A stretch of 64,000 nt of DNA from Treponema sp. UBA4377. Lineage in GTDB: Bacteria; Spirochaetota; Spirochaetia; Treponematales; Treponemataceae. The notes below the pieces were generated by a model, which made no database searches, was not told the origin of the DNA, and was given only the letters and a program-made list of their open reading frames with translations. Shown in pieces: positions 8,467 to 17,577 of this stretch. Made by a program: the position numbers and the translations under genes. Every line of letters begins with the position of its first letter. Position 1 is the first letter of the stretch. The stretch covers positions 52,955 to 116,954 of the forward strand of contig DGRX01000029.1 of assembly GCA_002391235.1 (NCBI GenBank), given 5' to 3'.

Positions 8467-9655
8467 AGAGGCGCAGGCTCTTGTCAAACAAAGCCTCTCT
8501 CCAATTTTGGAATTTGAAGAGACGGCTTTGAAGGATTCATACGGAAAGATTCTTTTTGAGGATGTTTTTTCGCCAATAAATATTCCGCCTTTTTCTAAGT
8601 CCGCGATGGATGGATACGCTGTTAGTTCTTTTGATGTCGATGGCGCGAGCAAGGAAAATCCCGTTGAACTTGATGTGCTGGAAGAACTTTATGCCGGCGA
8701 GTGGAAAGAAATTTCTTATGCAAAAAAATCTGCCGTCCGCGTTATGACAGGTTCGCCGCTTCCGTCAGACTATGACTCCGTTGTAATGCAAGAGGACTCT
8801 GACTACGGCGAAAAAAAAGTTTTGATTTATAAAGGCGGCGAGCCTTTTAAAAATTGTTGCGTTCTTGGAGAGGATGTTAAAAAAAACGAACGGCTTTTGC
8901 CTGCTGGAAAGCGCCTTGGCCGCGCGGAACTGGCCTTGCTTTCTGGCGCCGGCTTTGCGTCTGTGAAGGTTAAAAGGCCCGCTAGAGTTTCCATTCTATG
9001 CGTTGGAAGCGAGTTGCAAGAGCCAGGGCGTTCGTTAGAAAAAGGAAAAGTCTACTCAAGCCTCGGAAGCGCTTTTTCTTGTTCCGTGACGCAAATGGGC
9101 TTTCTTGTTGTTCGTGAAAAAATCATAGTCGATGACAAGATGCGAATAGCTGAGGAAATAAAAGGCGCCGTCCGCGATTCGGACATTGTAATCACTACGG
9201 GGGGAGTTTCTGTCGGAAAAAAAGACTTTCTTCCGCAGGTCTTGGAGTCTCTTGGAGCCAAAACGCTTTTTTGCAATGTGAACGTTCAGCCAGGAACGCC
9301 GACGCGCGGAACTTTGTTGGACAACAAATTTGTTTTAAGCCTTTCAGGAAATCCTTTTGCGGCCTTTGTAAATTTTGACCTTTATTTTTATCATGCGGCT
9401 GCGAGCCTTATGCGCTCGGATTCTTTTGAGTTAAAAAAGACTTGCGCAATTTTGCAAAGCGATTATGATAAAACAAGCGTCCGACGGCGGCTTTTGCGCG
9501 CTCGCATGGAGAATGGAAAAGTTTTTCTGCCTTCTAAAAATCATGCCTCTTCAATTATAGGAAATTTGGTTGACTGCAATTGCTACATCGACATTCCGGC
9601 AAAAAAAGCGATTGTTCCTGGCGACAAAGTTCAAGTTGTCATGGCGGGGGCGTGA
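8456..9655 (+). CDS. moeA: Molybdopterin molybdenumtransferase MoeA
   Basis: A 399-residue enzyme that inserts molybdate into adenylated molybdopterin. Visible signatures are PPFSKSAMDGYAV near residue 45, the RVMTGSPLP segment, the MPT-binding core (TTGGVSVGKKDFLP), and LSGNPFAAFV near residue 300. The ATG at 8456 overlaps the last 11 bp of fdhA and has a GGAG site. An in-frame start at 8393 would lie deep inside fdhA. The length is that of normal MoeA. Confidence 0.93.
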   Translation: MEIEEAQALVKQSLSPILEFEETALKDSYGKILFEDVFSPINIPPFSKSAMDGYAVSSFDVDGASKENPVELDVLEELYAGEWKEISYAKKSAVRVMTGSPLPSDYDSVVMQEDSDYGEKKVLIYKGGEPFKNCCVLGEDVKKNERLLPAGKRLGRAELALLSGAGFASVKVKRPARVSILCVGSELQEPGRSLEKGKVYSSLGSAFSCSVTQMGFLVVREKIIVDDKMRIAEEIKGAVRDSDIVITTGGVSVGKKDFLPQVLESLGAKTLFCNVNVQPGTPTRGTLLDNKFVLSLSGNPFAAFVNFDLYFYHAAASLMRSDSFELKKTCAILQSDYDKTSVRRRLLRARMENGKVFLPSKNHASSIIGNLVDCNCYIDIPAKKAIVPGDKVQVVMAGA

Positions 9656-9657
9656 TT

Positions 9658-10791
9658 ATGGTGAAAAACGACGCCGCTAAAAAAATTTCTGTCGCCATTC
9701 TTTGCGGCGGCGAAAGTTCTCGAATGAAAAAAGACAAAGCGCTTCTTCTTTTAGGCGGAAAAACTTTTTTAGAGCGCTTTCTTGTGGAATTCTCAACTTT
9801 TGACGAAATATTGTTTTGCGCAAAAGATCAAGGGCGGAGCGAACTATACAGTGAAACGCTTTTTCCTCTTTGCGAAGAGTTGAATTTGTCCGATAAAACA
9901 AGATTTATATTTGACGAGTCTCATGAAAGAGGTCCTTTGGAAGGGCTGCGGAGAGCGCTTTTAAAAAGTAAAAACGAGACGCTTTTTGTTTGCGCCTGCG
10001 ACATGCCTTTTGTCAAAAAATCCTTCGTTGATTTTTTAGCTCTCTTTCTTTGCTCAGATTATGATTGCTATGTTCCGACTATGGACGACAGGCCGGAGCC
10101 CCTTTGCGCGATTTATAACAAAAACGCTCTTCCAGCGGTTGAGGGGTTGCTGAAAAACGGCGAGCGGAAAATCACAAGGCTTTTTGAGCTTGCGCCTACG
10201 AAATTTATTCCAATTGAAAAATGTTTTTTTGACAAAAAGATTTTTTTTAATATAAATTTTCCAAAGGACTTGGAGGCGGCAAAAAAGCCTTTTGTTTTTT
10301 GCGTCAGCGGGCTAAAGAATAGCGGAAAAACGCGAATGGTTTTGGCTTTGTTGTTAGAGGCTAAAAAACGCGGTTATAAATGCGCCGCTATAAAACATGA
10401 CGGCCATGATTGTTTTTCTGACGCGGAAGGAACAGACACATTTTTGTTTTCTAAAGCGGGCTCTGAAAGTTCCGCCGTCTTTTCTGAAGGGCGCTTTATG
10501 TTTTGTTCAAAGGCCCGCAAGGTTTGTCCTGACGATTTGATAAAAAATGCGCTGGCCCTTAATTCTAGTCTTGATTATGTTGTGATAGAAGGATTGAAGA
10601 ATTCGGATTTTCCTAAAGTAGAGCTCTTGCGAAAGGGAATTTGCGAAAAATCTTTTTGTAAAAAAAATCTAATTTGCAGGGCTTCTGATTTCAATTTTTT
10701 TTCAGAAGACGGCATTCCAAGTTTTAACACGGACGACTTTGAACGGATTTTTTCCTGCGTTGAAGATTTTTTTAAAGGAGGGGCGTTTTGA
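9658..10791 (+). CDS. mobAB: MobA-MobB fusion: molybdenum cofactor guanylyltransferase
   Basis: A 377-residue protein. Residues 1 to about 205 are MobA-like, with the nucleotidyl-transfer loop LCGGESSRMKKDK and the metal-binding CACDMPFV. Residues from about 208 are MobB-like, with a P-loop (SGLKNSGKTRM) and AAIKHDGHD. It attaches GMP to molybdopterin to make the MGD required by FdhA. The two activities are separate proteins in E. coli, so the fusion is notable. It starts 3 bp after the moeA stop. Its own stop overlaps the TTG start of the next gene. Confidence 0.92.
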   Translation: MVKNDAAKKISVAILCGGESSRMKKDKALLLLGGKTFLERFLVEFSTFDEILFCAKDQGRSELYSETLFPLCEELNLSDKTRFIFDESHERGPLEGLRRALLKSKNETLFVCACDMPFVKKSFVDFLALFLCSDYDCYVPTMDDRPEPLCAIYNKNALPAVEGLLKNGERKITRLFELAPTKFIPIEKCFFDKKIFFNINFPKDLEAAKKPFVFCVSGLKNSGKTRMVLALLLEAKKRGYKCAAIKHDGHDCFSDAEGTDTFLFSKAGSESSAVFSEGRFMFCSKARKVCPDDLIKNALALNSSLDYVVIEGLKNSDFPKVELLRKGICEKSFCKKNLICRASDFNFFSEDGIPSFNTDDFERIFSCVEDFFKGGAF

Positions 10792-11840
10792 AGCTTGTAA
10801 AGACAAAAGACGCTGTTGGTTGCGTTCTTTGCCATGACATGACCCAAATCATTCCTGGGCAAAAAAAAGGGCCGGTTTTTAAAAAAGGCCATATTGTTCA
10901 AGAAAAAGACATTCCTGTCTTGCTTTCCATAGGAAAAGAGAATCTTTATGTTTGGGAAAATAAAAAAGGCTTTCTGCACGAAAATGACGCGGCCAAAATT
11001 CTTTGCGACATATGCATGAAAGATTCAAGCGACATGAGGGCTTCGGAGCCTAGCGAAGGAAAAATAGAAATTTTTGCGGAAAAAAAAGGGGTCTTAAAAA
11101 TAAATTCAAAGGCCCTCTTCAAGTTAAACAATATTGGACAGATGATGGTCGCGACGATTCATGGAAACCTTCCGGTAAATGTTGGCGACAAAATTGCAGG
11201 AACGCGAATAATTCCTCTTGTGATAGAGGAAAAAAAAATGCGCCGCGCCGTTCGAATTGTTGGAAGAGAGCCGCTTTTGAAAATAATTCCATTTGCCCAT
11301 AAAAATGCCGCCATTGTGACGACGGGGAGTGAAATAAAAAAAGGTTTGATAAAAGACGCTTTTGGGGCGACATTAAAATCAAAACTTATGGAATATGAAG
11401 TGAATGTCATCGGACAGGTTTTTCCTGGCGACGATTTGGAAGAGATTAAAAAAGAAATTCTATCGTTCGCTGACGCCGGCGCCGACTTGATTTTATGTAC
11501 GGGCGGAATGAGCGTTGATCCTGACGACAGAACTCCCGCCGCCATAAAAGCGTGCGGCGCAAAGATTGTTTCCTACGGCGCTCCAGTTTTGCCAGGCGCC
11601 ATGTTTTTGCTTTCGTACTTGAGGCGCGGAAAAAAAATGATTCCAGTTTTAGGTCTTCCTGGGTGCGTCATGTATGCGGCAAGAACAATTTTTGATTTGT
11701 GTTTGCCGCGCCTTCTTTGCGAAGAGCGCCTTTCCGCAAAGGAATTGAGCTCGTTTGGCGAAGGCGGTCTTTGCCATGGCTGCAAGGAGTGTCGTTATCC
11801 TAATTGTGGATTTGGCTCGGTCGCGCGCGGCTTGCGATAA
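10788..11840 (+). CDS. Molybdopterin-binding (MoeA/MogA-like) protein
   Basis: A 350-residue protein starting at TTG (10788), with a strong AGGAGGGG site 6 nt upstream. The TTG overlaps the mobAB stop. The second half is a MoCF-biosynthesis fold (AIVTTGSEIKKGLI, VFPGDDLEEIKKEI, LILCTGGMSVDPDDRTP, LGLPGCVMYA), related to the MPT-binding domain of MoeA. The N-terminal half is not recognised. The C-terminus carries a small Cys cluster (CHGCKECRYPNC) that could bind zinc. It probably acts in cofactor maturation or delivery. Its precise role is unknown; it is not a second complete MoeA. Confidence 0.82.
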   Translation: MKLVKTKDAVGCVLCHDMTQIIPGQKKGPVFKKGHIVQEKDIPVLLSIGKENLYVWENKKGFLHENDAAKILCDICMKDSSDMRASEPSEGKIEIFAEKKGVLKINSKALFKLNNIGQMMVATIHGNLPVNVGDKIAGTRIIPLVIEEKKMRRAVRIVGREPLLKIIPFAHKNAAIVTTGSEIKKGLIKDAFGATLKSKLMEYEVNVIGQVFPGDDLEEIKKEILSFADAGADLILCTGGMSVDPDDRTPAAIKACGAKIVSYGAPVLPGAMFLLSYLRRGKKMIPVLGLPGCVMYAARTIFDLCLPRLLCEERLSAKELSSFGEGGLCHGCKECRYPNCGFGSVARGLR

Positions 11841-11850
11841 GGAGGCGGAT

Positions 11851-12333
11851 ATGAATGAGTTCACTCACATAGATGAAAAAGGAAGGGCTTGCATGGTTGA
11901 TGTAAGCGAAAAGCCTCAAAGCGCAAGAGGCGCTTGCGCAAGCGGAAGCATTAAGGTAAGCCAAAAAGTTTTGGACGCGCTCAGGGAGGACAAGGTTCCT
12001 AAGGGGGATGTTTTTGCCGCGGCCAGAATAGCCGGCATAATGGCCGCGAAACGAACTTCGGATTTGATTCCTTTATGCCATCCTCTTTCGCTTTCAAATG
12101 TCACGATTGATTTTAAGACGCTTTCAGACAAAAAAAAGATTTCGTGCGAGTGTTCTGTCAAGCTTGTTGGAAACACTGGAGCCGAAATGGAGGCGTTGAC
12201 AGGAACAAGCGTCGCTCTTCTAACTATTTATGACATGTGCAAGGCGTTAGATAAAGAAATGGAAATAGGCGAAATCCGTCTGGAGGAAAAATTTGGCGGA
12301 AAGTCAGGTTTGTATAAAAGGAGTGGAAAATGA
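11851..12333 (+). CDS. moaC: Cyclic pyranopterin monophosphate synthase MoaC
   Basis: A 160-residue protein. Signatures of MoaC are FTHIDEKGRACMVDVS at the N-terminus, AARIAGIMAAKRTSDLIPLCHPL (catalytic His and Lys region), and a C-terminal TGTSVALLTIYDMCKALDK. It works with MoaA to turn GTP into cPMP. The ATG at 11851 has an ideal AAGGAGG site. The stop overlaps the modA start by 4 bp. An in-frame start at 11755 inside the previous gene is rejected. Confidence 0.96.
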   Translation: MNEFTHIDEKGRACMVDVSEKPQSARGACASGSIKVSQKVLDALREDKVPKGDVFAAARIAGIMAAKRTSDLIPLCHPLSLSNVTIDFKTLSDKKKISCECSVKLVGNTGAEMEALTGTSVALLTIYDMCKALDKEMEIGEIRLEEKFGGKSGLYKRSGK

Positions 12334-13157
12334 AAAAAACGGCATTTGTTTTTAGCTTGATTTTTGTCGCATGTTTTTTATCTGAATTCTTTTTGTCGTC
12401 TTGCAGCAAAAAGAATTCAGATAAGACGGAGATAACGGTTTTGGCGGCCGCATCTTTGACGGATGTTTGTGGCCGCATAAAAACCGCTTATGAGAAGCGA
12501 AATCCTAATGTGAATGTTCTTTTTTCTTTTGGCGGGTCTGGCGCTCTTCAAGCGCAGATTGAGGAGGGCGCTCCGTGCGATGTTTTTATTTCCGCCGCAA
12601 AAAAACAAATGAACGCGCTTTTAGAAAAAGATCTTGTTGATAAAGACTCTGTCTATGATTTGCTCAAAAACCGTCTTGTATTGATTGTTCCAAAAAACGA
12701 TAAGAATAAAGCCGTTTCCGACAAAGGAGGCGCCGCCGTGTCGTCATTTTACGATCTTGCCTTGCCGGAAGTGAAGTTGATTGCGGTTGGCGAAATAAAA
12801 AGCGTTCCTGCGGGGCAATACGCAAAGACTGTTTGCGAGTCGTTAGGAATTTGGGAGACGGTTCAGGCTAAGGCAAATTATGCAAGTGATGTTAGGACCG
12901 CTCTAGTTTGGGTTGAGGAAGGCGTTTGTGACGCTGGAATTGTTTACGCAAGCGACGCGGCTTTTAGCGAAAAAGTTTCTGTCGCCGCAAGTTCTCCAGA
13001 GGGCTCCTGTCCTCCTGTGATTTATCCTGTTGGAATTGTCAAATCATGCAAAAACAAAGGCGTTGCTAAATCTTTTGTTGATTTTCTTTATTCGGGCGAG
13101 TCGGCCGCCATTTTTAGAGACGCTTGTTTTGTTCCATTAGAAAAGGAATATAATTGA
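12330..13157 (+). CDS. modA: Molybdate ABC transporter substrate-binding lipoprotein ModA
   Basis: A 275-residue protein with a lipoprotein signal peptide (lipobox LSSC, Cys near residue 30) and a type-II periplasmic binding fold: ITVLAAASLTDV, FSFGGSGALQAQIEEGAPCDVFISA and the GEIKSVPAGQYA segment, all typical of ModA. It captures molybdate outside the inner membrane. It overlaps moaC and is followed directly by modB. Confidence 0.95.
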   Translation: MKKTAFVFSLIFVACFLSEFFLSSCSKKNSDKTEITVLAAASLTDVCGRIKTAYEKRNPNVNVLFSFGGSGALQAQIEEGAPCDVFISAAKKQMNALLEKDLVDKDSVYDLLKNRLVLIVPKNDKNKAVSDKGGAAVSSFYDLALPEVKLIAVGEIKSVPAGQYAKTVCESLGIWETVQAKANYASDVRTALVWVEEGVCDAGIVYASDAAFSEKVSVAASSPEGSCPPVIYPVGIVKSCKNKGVAKSFVDFLYSGESAAIFRDACFVPLEKEYN

Positions 13158-13825
13158 TGGATTTTTCGCCTCTGTTCATTTCGTGCAAGGTGGCTCTTAT
13201 GTCAACGGCCATAACATTTTTTTTAGGCCTTTTTGCCGCATGGTTGGTGGGGCGCGCTGGCCGGGCAAAGTTTTTTGTTGACGCATTTCTTTCTCTTCCG
13301 CTTGTACTTCCTCCGACAGTCGTTGGATTTTTTTTGTTGGCTTTTTTTGGACGGAACGGAATTGCCGGTTCTGTCCTTGCTCGTTTTGAAAAAAATATTT
13401 TGTTCACATGGCAAGGCGGAGCTTTGGCGGCTGCCGCGGTTTCTTTTCCAGTGATGTATCGGACTGCAAGAGGCGCGTTCTCGCAAATCGATTCTGAAAT
13501 AATCAACGCGGCTAGAACTTTGGGCTTGCGCGAATTTTATATATTTTTCAAAATAATGATTCCCCTTTCTCGCCATGGAATTGCGGCCGCCACTGTTCTT
13601 TCGTTCGCGCGCTCGTTGGGAGAATTTGGCGCGACTATAATGGTCGCTGGAAACATTCCAAAAAAGACCCAAACTATGTCTGTGGCCGTCTATACGGCGA
13701 TGCAGGGAGGAGACAAGGCGCTTGCGTTTAGGTGGGTCTTGATAATATTCGCTTTTTCAATCGTTACATTGTTTTTTATAAACATTGTGACAGAACGAGC
13801 CTCAAAAAGGAGCGAAAATTTATGA
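13157..13825 (+). CDS. modB: Molybdate ABC transporter permease ModB
   Basis: A 222-residue membrane protein with about five transmembrane helices. It has the binding-protein-dependent permease signature (INAARTLGLREFYIFFKIMIP, the EAA loop) and LARSLGEFGATIMVAGN near residue 160, as in ModB. The start may be ATG 13157 or the adjacent TTG 13154; both overlap the modA stop. It overlaps modC by 4 bp. Confidence 0.94.
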   Translation: MDFSPLFISCKVALMSTAITFFLGLFAAWLVGRAGRAKFFVDAFLSLPLVLPPTVVGFFLLAFFGRNGIAGSVLARFEKNILFTWQGGALAAAAVSFPVMYRTARGAFSQIDSEIINAARTLGLREFYIFFKIMIPLSRHGIAAATVLSFARSLGEFGATIMVAGNIPKKTQTMSVAVYTAMQGGDKALAFRWVLIIFAFSIVTLFFINIVTERASKRSENL

Positions 13826-14886
13826 GCCTTTTTGCGCAAGTTCAAAAGCGTGTTGGAAATTTTTTCCTCAACGCAAAATTTGAAACAGGCGATGAAACCC
13901 TTTCTGTTTTGGGCGCGTCTGGCGCTGGAAAAAGCCTTCTGTTGAAATGCTTGGCTGGAATAGAAAAGCCTGACAATGGAAAAATAATCTTAAACGGACG
14001 AGTTCTTTTTGATTCGGAAACGCGTATAGACCTCGCGCCGCAAAAGAGGAGCGTTGGATATTTGTTTCAAAGCTGCGCCCTTTTTCCTAATATGACTGTC
14101 TTTCAAAATGCTGTTTGCGCGGCGCGCGACAAAGACTTTGCCGCGCATTGTTTAAAAAACTTTGGGCTTGCGGGAAAAGAAAATTTATATCCCCACATGC
14201 TTTCTGGCGGAGAAAAACAGCGGGTGGCTTTGGCTAGGCTGTTGGCTTCTGAACCTGACGCCTTGTTGTTTGACGAGCCTTTTTCCGCTCTTGACTCAAA
14301 TAGAAAGTCGGAGCTTGAACGAATGATTTTAGATTTGCTTGAAGAAAAAAAAAGGCCTTCTATTTTAGTGACCCACGACAGAAACGAAGCCTTTAGGCTT
14401 TCAAAAAAAATTTCGGTGATGGAAAGCGGAACTCTTTATGAGCCCATGGACAAGCTCGATTTTTTTGAGCGTCCACGAACTTTGTCTCGCGCGATTCTTG
14501 GCGGTTGCAAGAACATTACCAGACTTGAATGGAACGGCGGCCAAAGCGCGACGGCGCTTGATTGGGGTATGGAGTTGAGTTTTTCGAGTGTTGTTCCAAA
14601 AAACGAGCGAAAGGGGTTTGCCGGCTTTAGGGCTCATTTTTTTGAGACGGGCGAAAAAGGAGGGCAAAATGTCTTTCTGTGCAAGATTGAGCGCGTGATA
14701 GAGGACGCTTTTTCTTATGTCATTTATTTTAGGCATGACGGCTTTTTGGGCGACTCTAAGTCGCTTCTTTGTTGGGAAGTCCAAAAAGAAGTTTGGAAAA
14801 AAATAGAGCCCTCTCTTGAACAAAAGAAGCTTTTTGTTAAAATCGACGCAAGGCGGCTTATGTTTTTGAATAAGGAAGGAAGTTGA
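13822..14886 (+). CDS. modC: Molybdate ABC transporter ATP-binding protein ModC
   Basis: A 354-residue ATPase: Walker A GASGAGKS, Q-loop YLFQSCALFPNMTV, signature LSGGEKQRVALARLL, Walker B ALLFDEPFSALD and the switch His in LVTHDRNEA. The C-terminal 110 residues after the nucleotide-binding domain hold no clear MOP/TOBE match by eye. The start is the ATGA overlap at 13822; an extended frame from 13732 is out of the real modC start region. Confidence 0.94.
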   Translation: MSLFAQVQKRVGNFFLNAKFETGDETLSVLGASGAGKSLLLKCLAGIEKPDNGKIILNGRVLFDSETRIDLAPQKRSVGYLFQSCALFPNMTVFQNAVCAARDKDFAAHCLKNFGLAGKENLYPHMLSGGEKQRVALARLLASEPDALLFDEPFSALDSNRKSELERMILDLLEEKKRPSILVTHDRNEAFRLSKKISVMESGTLYEPMDKLDFFERPRTLSRAILGGCKNITRLEWNGGQSATALDWGMELSFSSVVPKNERKGFAGFRAHFFETGEKGGQNVFLCKIERVIEDAFSYVIYFRHDGFLGDSKSLLCWEVQKEVWKKIEPSLEQKKLFVKIDARRLMFLNKEGS

Positions 14887-14890
14887 AAAA

Positions 14891-15877
14891 TTGAATCAAT
14901 TCTTGCGCGACGCTTTTGGACGTTCAATAAGATACCTTCGTGTTTCGGTGACTGACAAATGCAACTTGCGTTGCAAATACTGCGTTTCCAAACAATGCCC
15001 CCTGGCTTTGCCTCGCGATGAAATTCTTAGCTTTGAGGAAATTGAATTCCTTGTCCGCGTTATGGCAAAAATGGGCGTTAAAAAAATTCGGCTTACCGGC
15101 GGAGAGCCGCTTTTGCGCCGTGACCTTCAATCTTTAGTCAGAAACTTGCGTTCTGTTCCTGGCGTGGATGAACTTTGCCTTACGACAAACGGAATCCTTT
15201 TTGCCGACATGGCGGCAGGCCTAAAAAAAGCCGGTCTTTCTAGGGTGAACATAAGTCTTGACACATTGAGCGAAGAAAAGTTTTTGTCGCTTACAGGATT
15301 TGACGGTCTGGTCGCTGTTTTAAAAAGCGTGGAAACGTCGCTTTCGTTGGGCTTTAAGACAAAGGTAAATTGCGTTCTTGGCAGTTGGAATGAGGACGAG
15401 ATTTTTGATTTGGCTTTCTTGGCAAAGGACAACGCTGTCGACATTCGTTTTATCGAACTCATGCCGATTGGCGGCGCCTTTGGAATGAAAGGGCTTTCTT
15501 CTGATTGTGTCCTAAGGTCTTTGGAGGAACGTTTTGGAAAGGCGAACGCGTCAAGAAAAAAATTGGGCGAAACTGCCCGTCTTTTTTATTTTGACGGTTT
15601 TAAAGGCAGGGTGGGCTTTATTTCTCCGGTTAGCAAGCCGTTTTGCGATGAATGCGACAGGCTTAGACTGCTTTCTGACGGCCGTATAAAACTCTGTCTT
15701 TGCTCTAACGATTTTATTGACACAAAAAATATATTGCGCTCCAATCAAAACGCTGATACAATCGAAAATTGCTTGAGTGAAAAAATTTTCGCGGCTCTAA
15801 AAAGAAAACCTAAGGCGCGCTCGTTTGCTTGTCAATCAAACGGCCTTTTGGGAAACATGTCACAAATTGGGGGCTGA
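14891..15877 (+). CDS. moaA: GTP 3',8-cyclase MoaA
   Basis: A 328-residue radical SAM enzyme. The N-terminal 4Fe-4S cluster binds Cys 24, 28 and 31 (CNLRCKYC). TGGEPLLRRD follows, and the second cluster lies in FCDECDRLRL with a later Cys. The protein ends in Gly-Gly, the conserved MoaA tail needed for activity in the family. The start is TTG at 14891, with a GGAAGGAAG site. It performs the first step of cofactor synthesis with MoaC. Confidence 0.95.
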   Translation: MNQFLRDAFGRSIRYLRVSVTDKCNLRCKYCVSKQCPLALPRDEILSFEEIEFLVRVMAKMGVKKIRLTGGEPLLRRDLQSLVRNLRSVPGVDELCLTTNGILFADMAAGLKKAGLSRVNISLDTLSEEKFLSLTGFDGLVAVLKSVETSLSLGFKTKVNCVLGSWNEDEIFDLAFLAKDNAVDIRFIELMPIGGAFGMKGLSSDCVLRSLEERFGKANASRKKLGETARLFYFDGFKGRVGFISPVSKPFCDECDRLRLLSDGRIKLCLCSNDFIDTKNILRSNQNADTIENCLSEKIFAALKRKPKARSFACQSNGLLGNMSQIGG

Positions 15878-15878
15878 A

Positions 15879-16802
15879 ATGACAGGAACGATTCGTGCCG
15901 TTTGCATAAGCGAAAAAAAAGGAACTGTAAAAAAAGATATAGTCTCTTGCAGATTGTTGGAGGATTTTGGTTTGGAAAACGACGCTCATGCCGGAAGCGA
16001 GAGGCAGGTGAGCCTTTTGTCATGGGATGAAGTTGAAAAGTTTAAAAAAACGTCAGGATTGAAAGACAAAATTTTTCCTGGCGCGTTTGGCGAAAACCTC
16101 CTTGCGCAAGGCTTTGACTTTAAGGCGTTCCCAGTCGGCTCTCGTTTTAAATGCAACGATGTTGAACTGGAAATAACGCAAATTGGAAAAAAATGTCATT
16201 CCGCTTGCGATATTTCAAAAATAAGCGGAAAATGTCTTATGCCCACGGAAGGCGTTTTTGCCAGAGTTGTTCACGGTGGGGTAGTCGCTTCCGGCGATCG
16301 GCTTGAGCTTTTGCGAGAAAGACGTTTTTCCGCGGCGATAATCGTTTCTAGCGACCGTTCTTTTAAAGGCGAGCGCGAGGATAAAAGCGGGCCTATTTTA
16401 AAAGAAATTTTGTCCGACTCCGGCTTTCTTGTTTGCCAACGCTCTCTTCTTCCAGACGATCAAGAGGCTTTGTATAAGACGCTTTGCAGTTTGGCGGACA
16501 TTCAAAGGCCGGATGTAATATTTACGTCAGGAGGAACTGGATTCTCTCCTCGCGATGTGACTCCAGAAGCGACTCTTCGCGCCTCAACAAAAAACGCTCC
16601 TGGAATCGCGGAGGCCTTAAGGGCTTACAGCATGACGATTACAAAAAATGCCATGCTTTCGCGAGGCGCGAGCGTTATTCGAGGAAATACATTGATAGTG
16701 AATTTGCCGGGAAGCCCTAAAGCGGCAAGAGAATGCGTCCAATACTTGCTTCCTGTTTTGGAGCATGCGATTTGTCTTTTGCGCGGGGAGATTGTTGAAT
16801 GA
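15879..16802 (+). CDS. MOSC domain-MogA fusion protein
   Basis: A 307-residue protein. Residues 1 to about 145 form a MOSC domain, the sulfur-carrier fold of cofactor sulfurases, with Cys in IGKKCHSACDI and the FPGAFGENLL motif. Residues from about 150 form a MogA/MoaB domain (IIVSSDRSFKGEREDKSGP, IFTSGGTGFSPRDVTPEA, LPGSPKAARE), the molybdopterin adenylyltransferase. Fusing the two suggests adenylation coupled to handling of a sulfur ligand. It starts 2 nt after the moaA stop and overlaps fdhD by 4 bp. Confidence 0.92.
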   Translation: MTGTIRAVCISEKKGTVKKDIVSCRLLEDFGLENDAHAGSERQVSLLSWDEVEKFKKTSGLKDKIFPGAFGENLLAQGFDFKAFPVGSRFKCNDVELEITQIGKKCHSACDISKISGKCLMPTEGVFARVVHGGVVASGDRLELLRERRFSAAIIVSSDRSFKGEREDKSGPILKEILSDSGFLVCQRSLLPDDQEALYKTLCSLADIQRPDVIFTSGGTGFSPRDVTPEATLRASTKNAPGIAEALRAYSMTITKNAMLSRGASVIRGNTLIVNLPGSPKAARECVQYLLPVLEHAICLLRGEIVE

Positions 16803-17545
16803 GCTTTTTGCCAAAAAAAATCAGCAGAGTTTTTTTAGACGGAAGGGTTGAGGAAAGGACTGCGTTTTTTTTAAACGAGCGAAGGCTCTTGATAAAAGTG
16901 AATGGAAATCCTTGGGCTTCCATTGTTTGTTCTGACGGAAATTTGGTTGACTTGGTCGCAGGATGTCTGCTTTCTTTTGGCGTAATCGAAAAAAAAGACC
17001 AAATCGTTTCGATTGAGATTTGTCCGCAAAAAATCGCCGCCTCTGTCGTTCTTTCAAAAGAAGTGGACTGTTTTTCTAGCCTGCAAAAGCAAGAGTCATG
17101 CTGTCCAAAGAATAAATTTTTAGAAATGGACGATGAAAGAATTCCGTTAAAAAAAATAGCTAAAAGCGGCTTTGAGGAGAAATGGATTTTTGCGCTGGCA
17201 AAAAAATTTGCGGAAGACGGTGATTTGCACAGGAAAACTTCCGGAACCCACCGTTGTATTTTAGCTCGAAACGGCGAGGCGGTTTTTGAGGCGGAAGACA
17301 TCGGCCGTCACACCGCTATGGACAAGGTTCTTGGCTGGATGCTTTTGAACGACATCCCCGCAAGTCAAGCCTCAATTTTTACGTCAGGACGCGTTCCGTT
17401 GGATATGGTTGAAAAGGTTGTTCGCGCCGGAGTGGGCGTTTTGATTACAAAATCCGTTCCAACCTCTCAGAGCGTTCAGTTTGCGAAAGAGCATGGCCTA
17501 AAACTTTTTTTTCGCGCATGGCCGGATAGTTATGAGAAGGTCTAG
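16799..17545 (+). CDS. fdhD: Formate dehydrogenase sulfurtransferase FdhD
   Basis: A 248-residue protein. Conserved FdhD segments are TSGTHRCILARNG, EDIGRHTAMDKVLGW and FTSGRVPLDMVEKV. FdhD passes sulfur to the Mo centre of formate dehydrogenase. In E. coli a CxxC motif carries the persulfide. Here the matching region (residues about 95-105) has adjacent Cys101-Cys102 instead, so the sulfur-carrying site may differ. It is the last gene of the overlapping formate dehydrogenase/cofactor operon. Confidence 0.92.
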   Translation: MSFLPKKISRVFLDGRVEERTAFFLNERRLLIKVNGNPWASIVCSDGNLVDLVAGCLLSFGVIEKKDQIVSIEICPQKIAASVVLSKEVDCFSSLQKQESCCPKNKFLEMDDERIPLKKIAKSGFEEKWIFALAKKFAEDGDLHRKTSGTHRCILARNGEAVFEAEDIGRHTAMDKVLGWMLLNDIPASQASIFTSGRVPLDMVEKVVRAGVGVLITKSVPTSQSVQFAKEHGLKLFFRAWPDSYEKV

Positions 17546-17577
17546 AAAAAAATAGAAAAAAGCGCGATAATGAGTCT

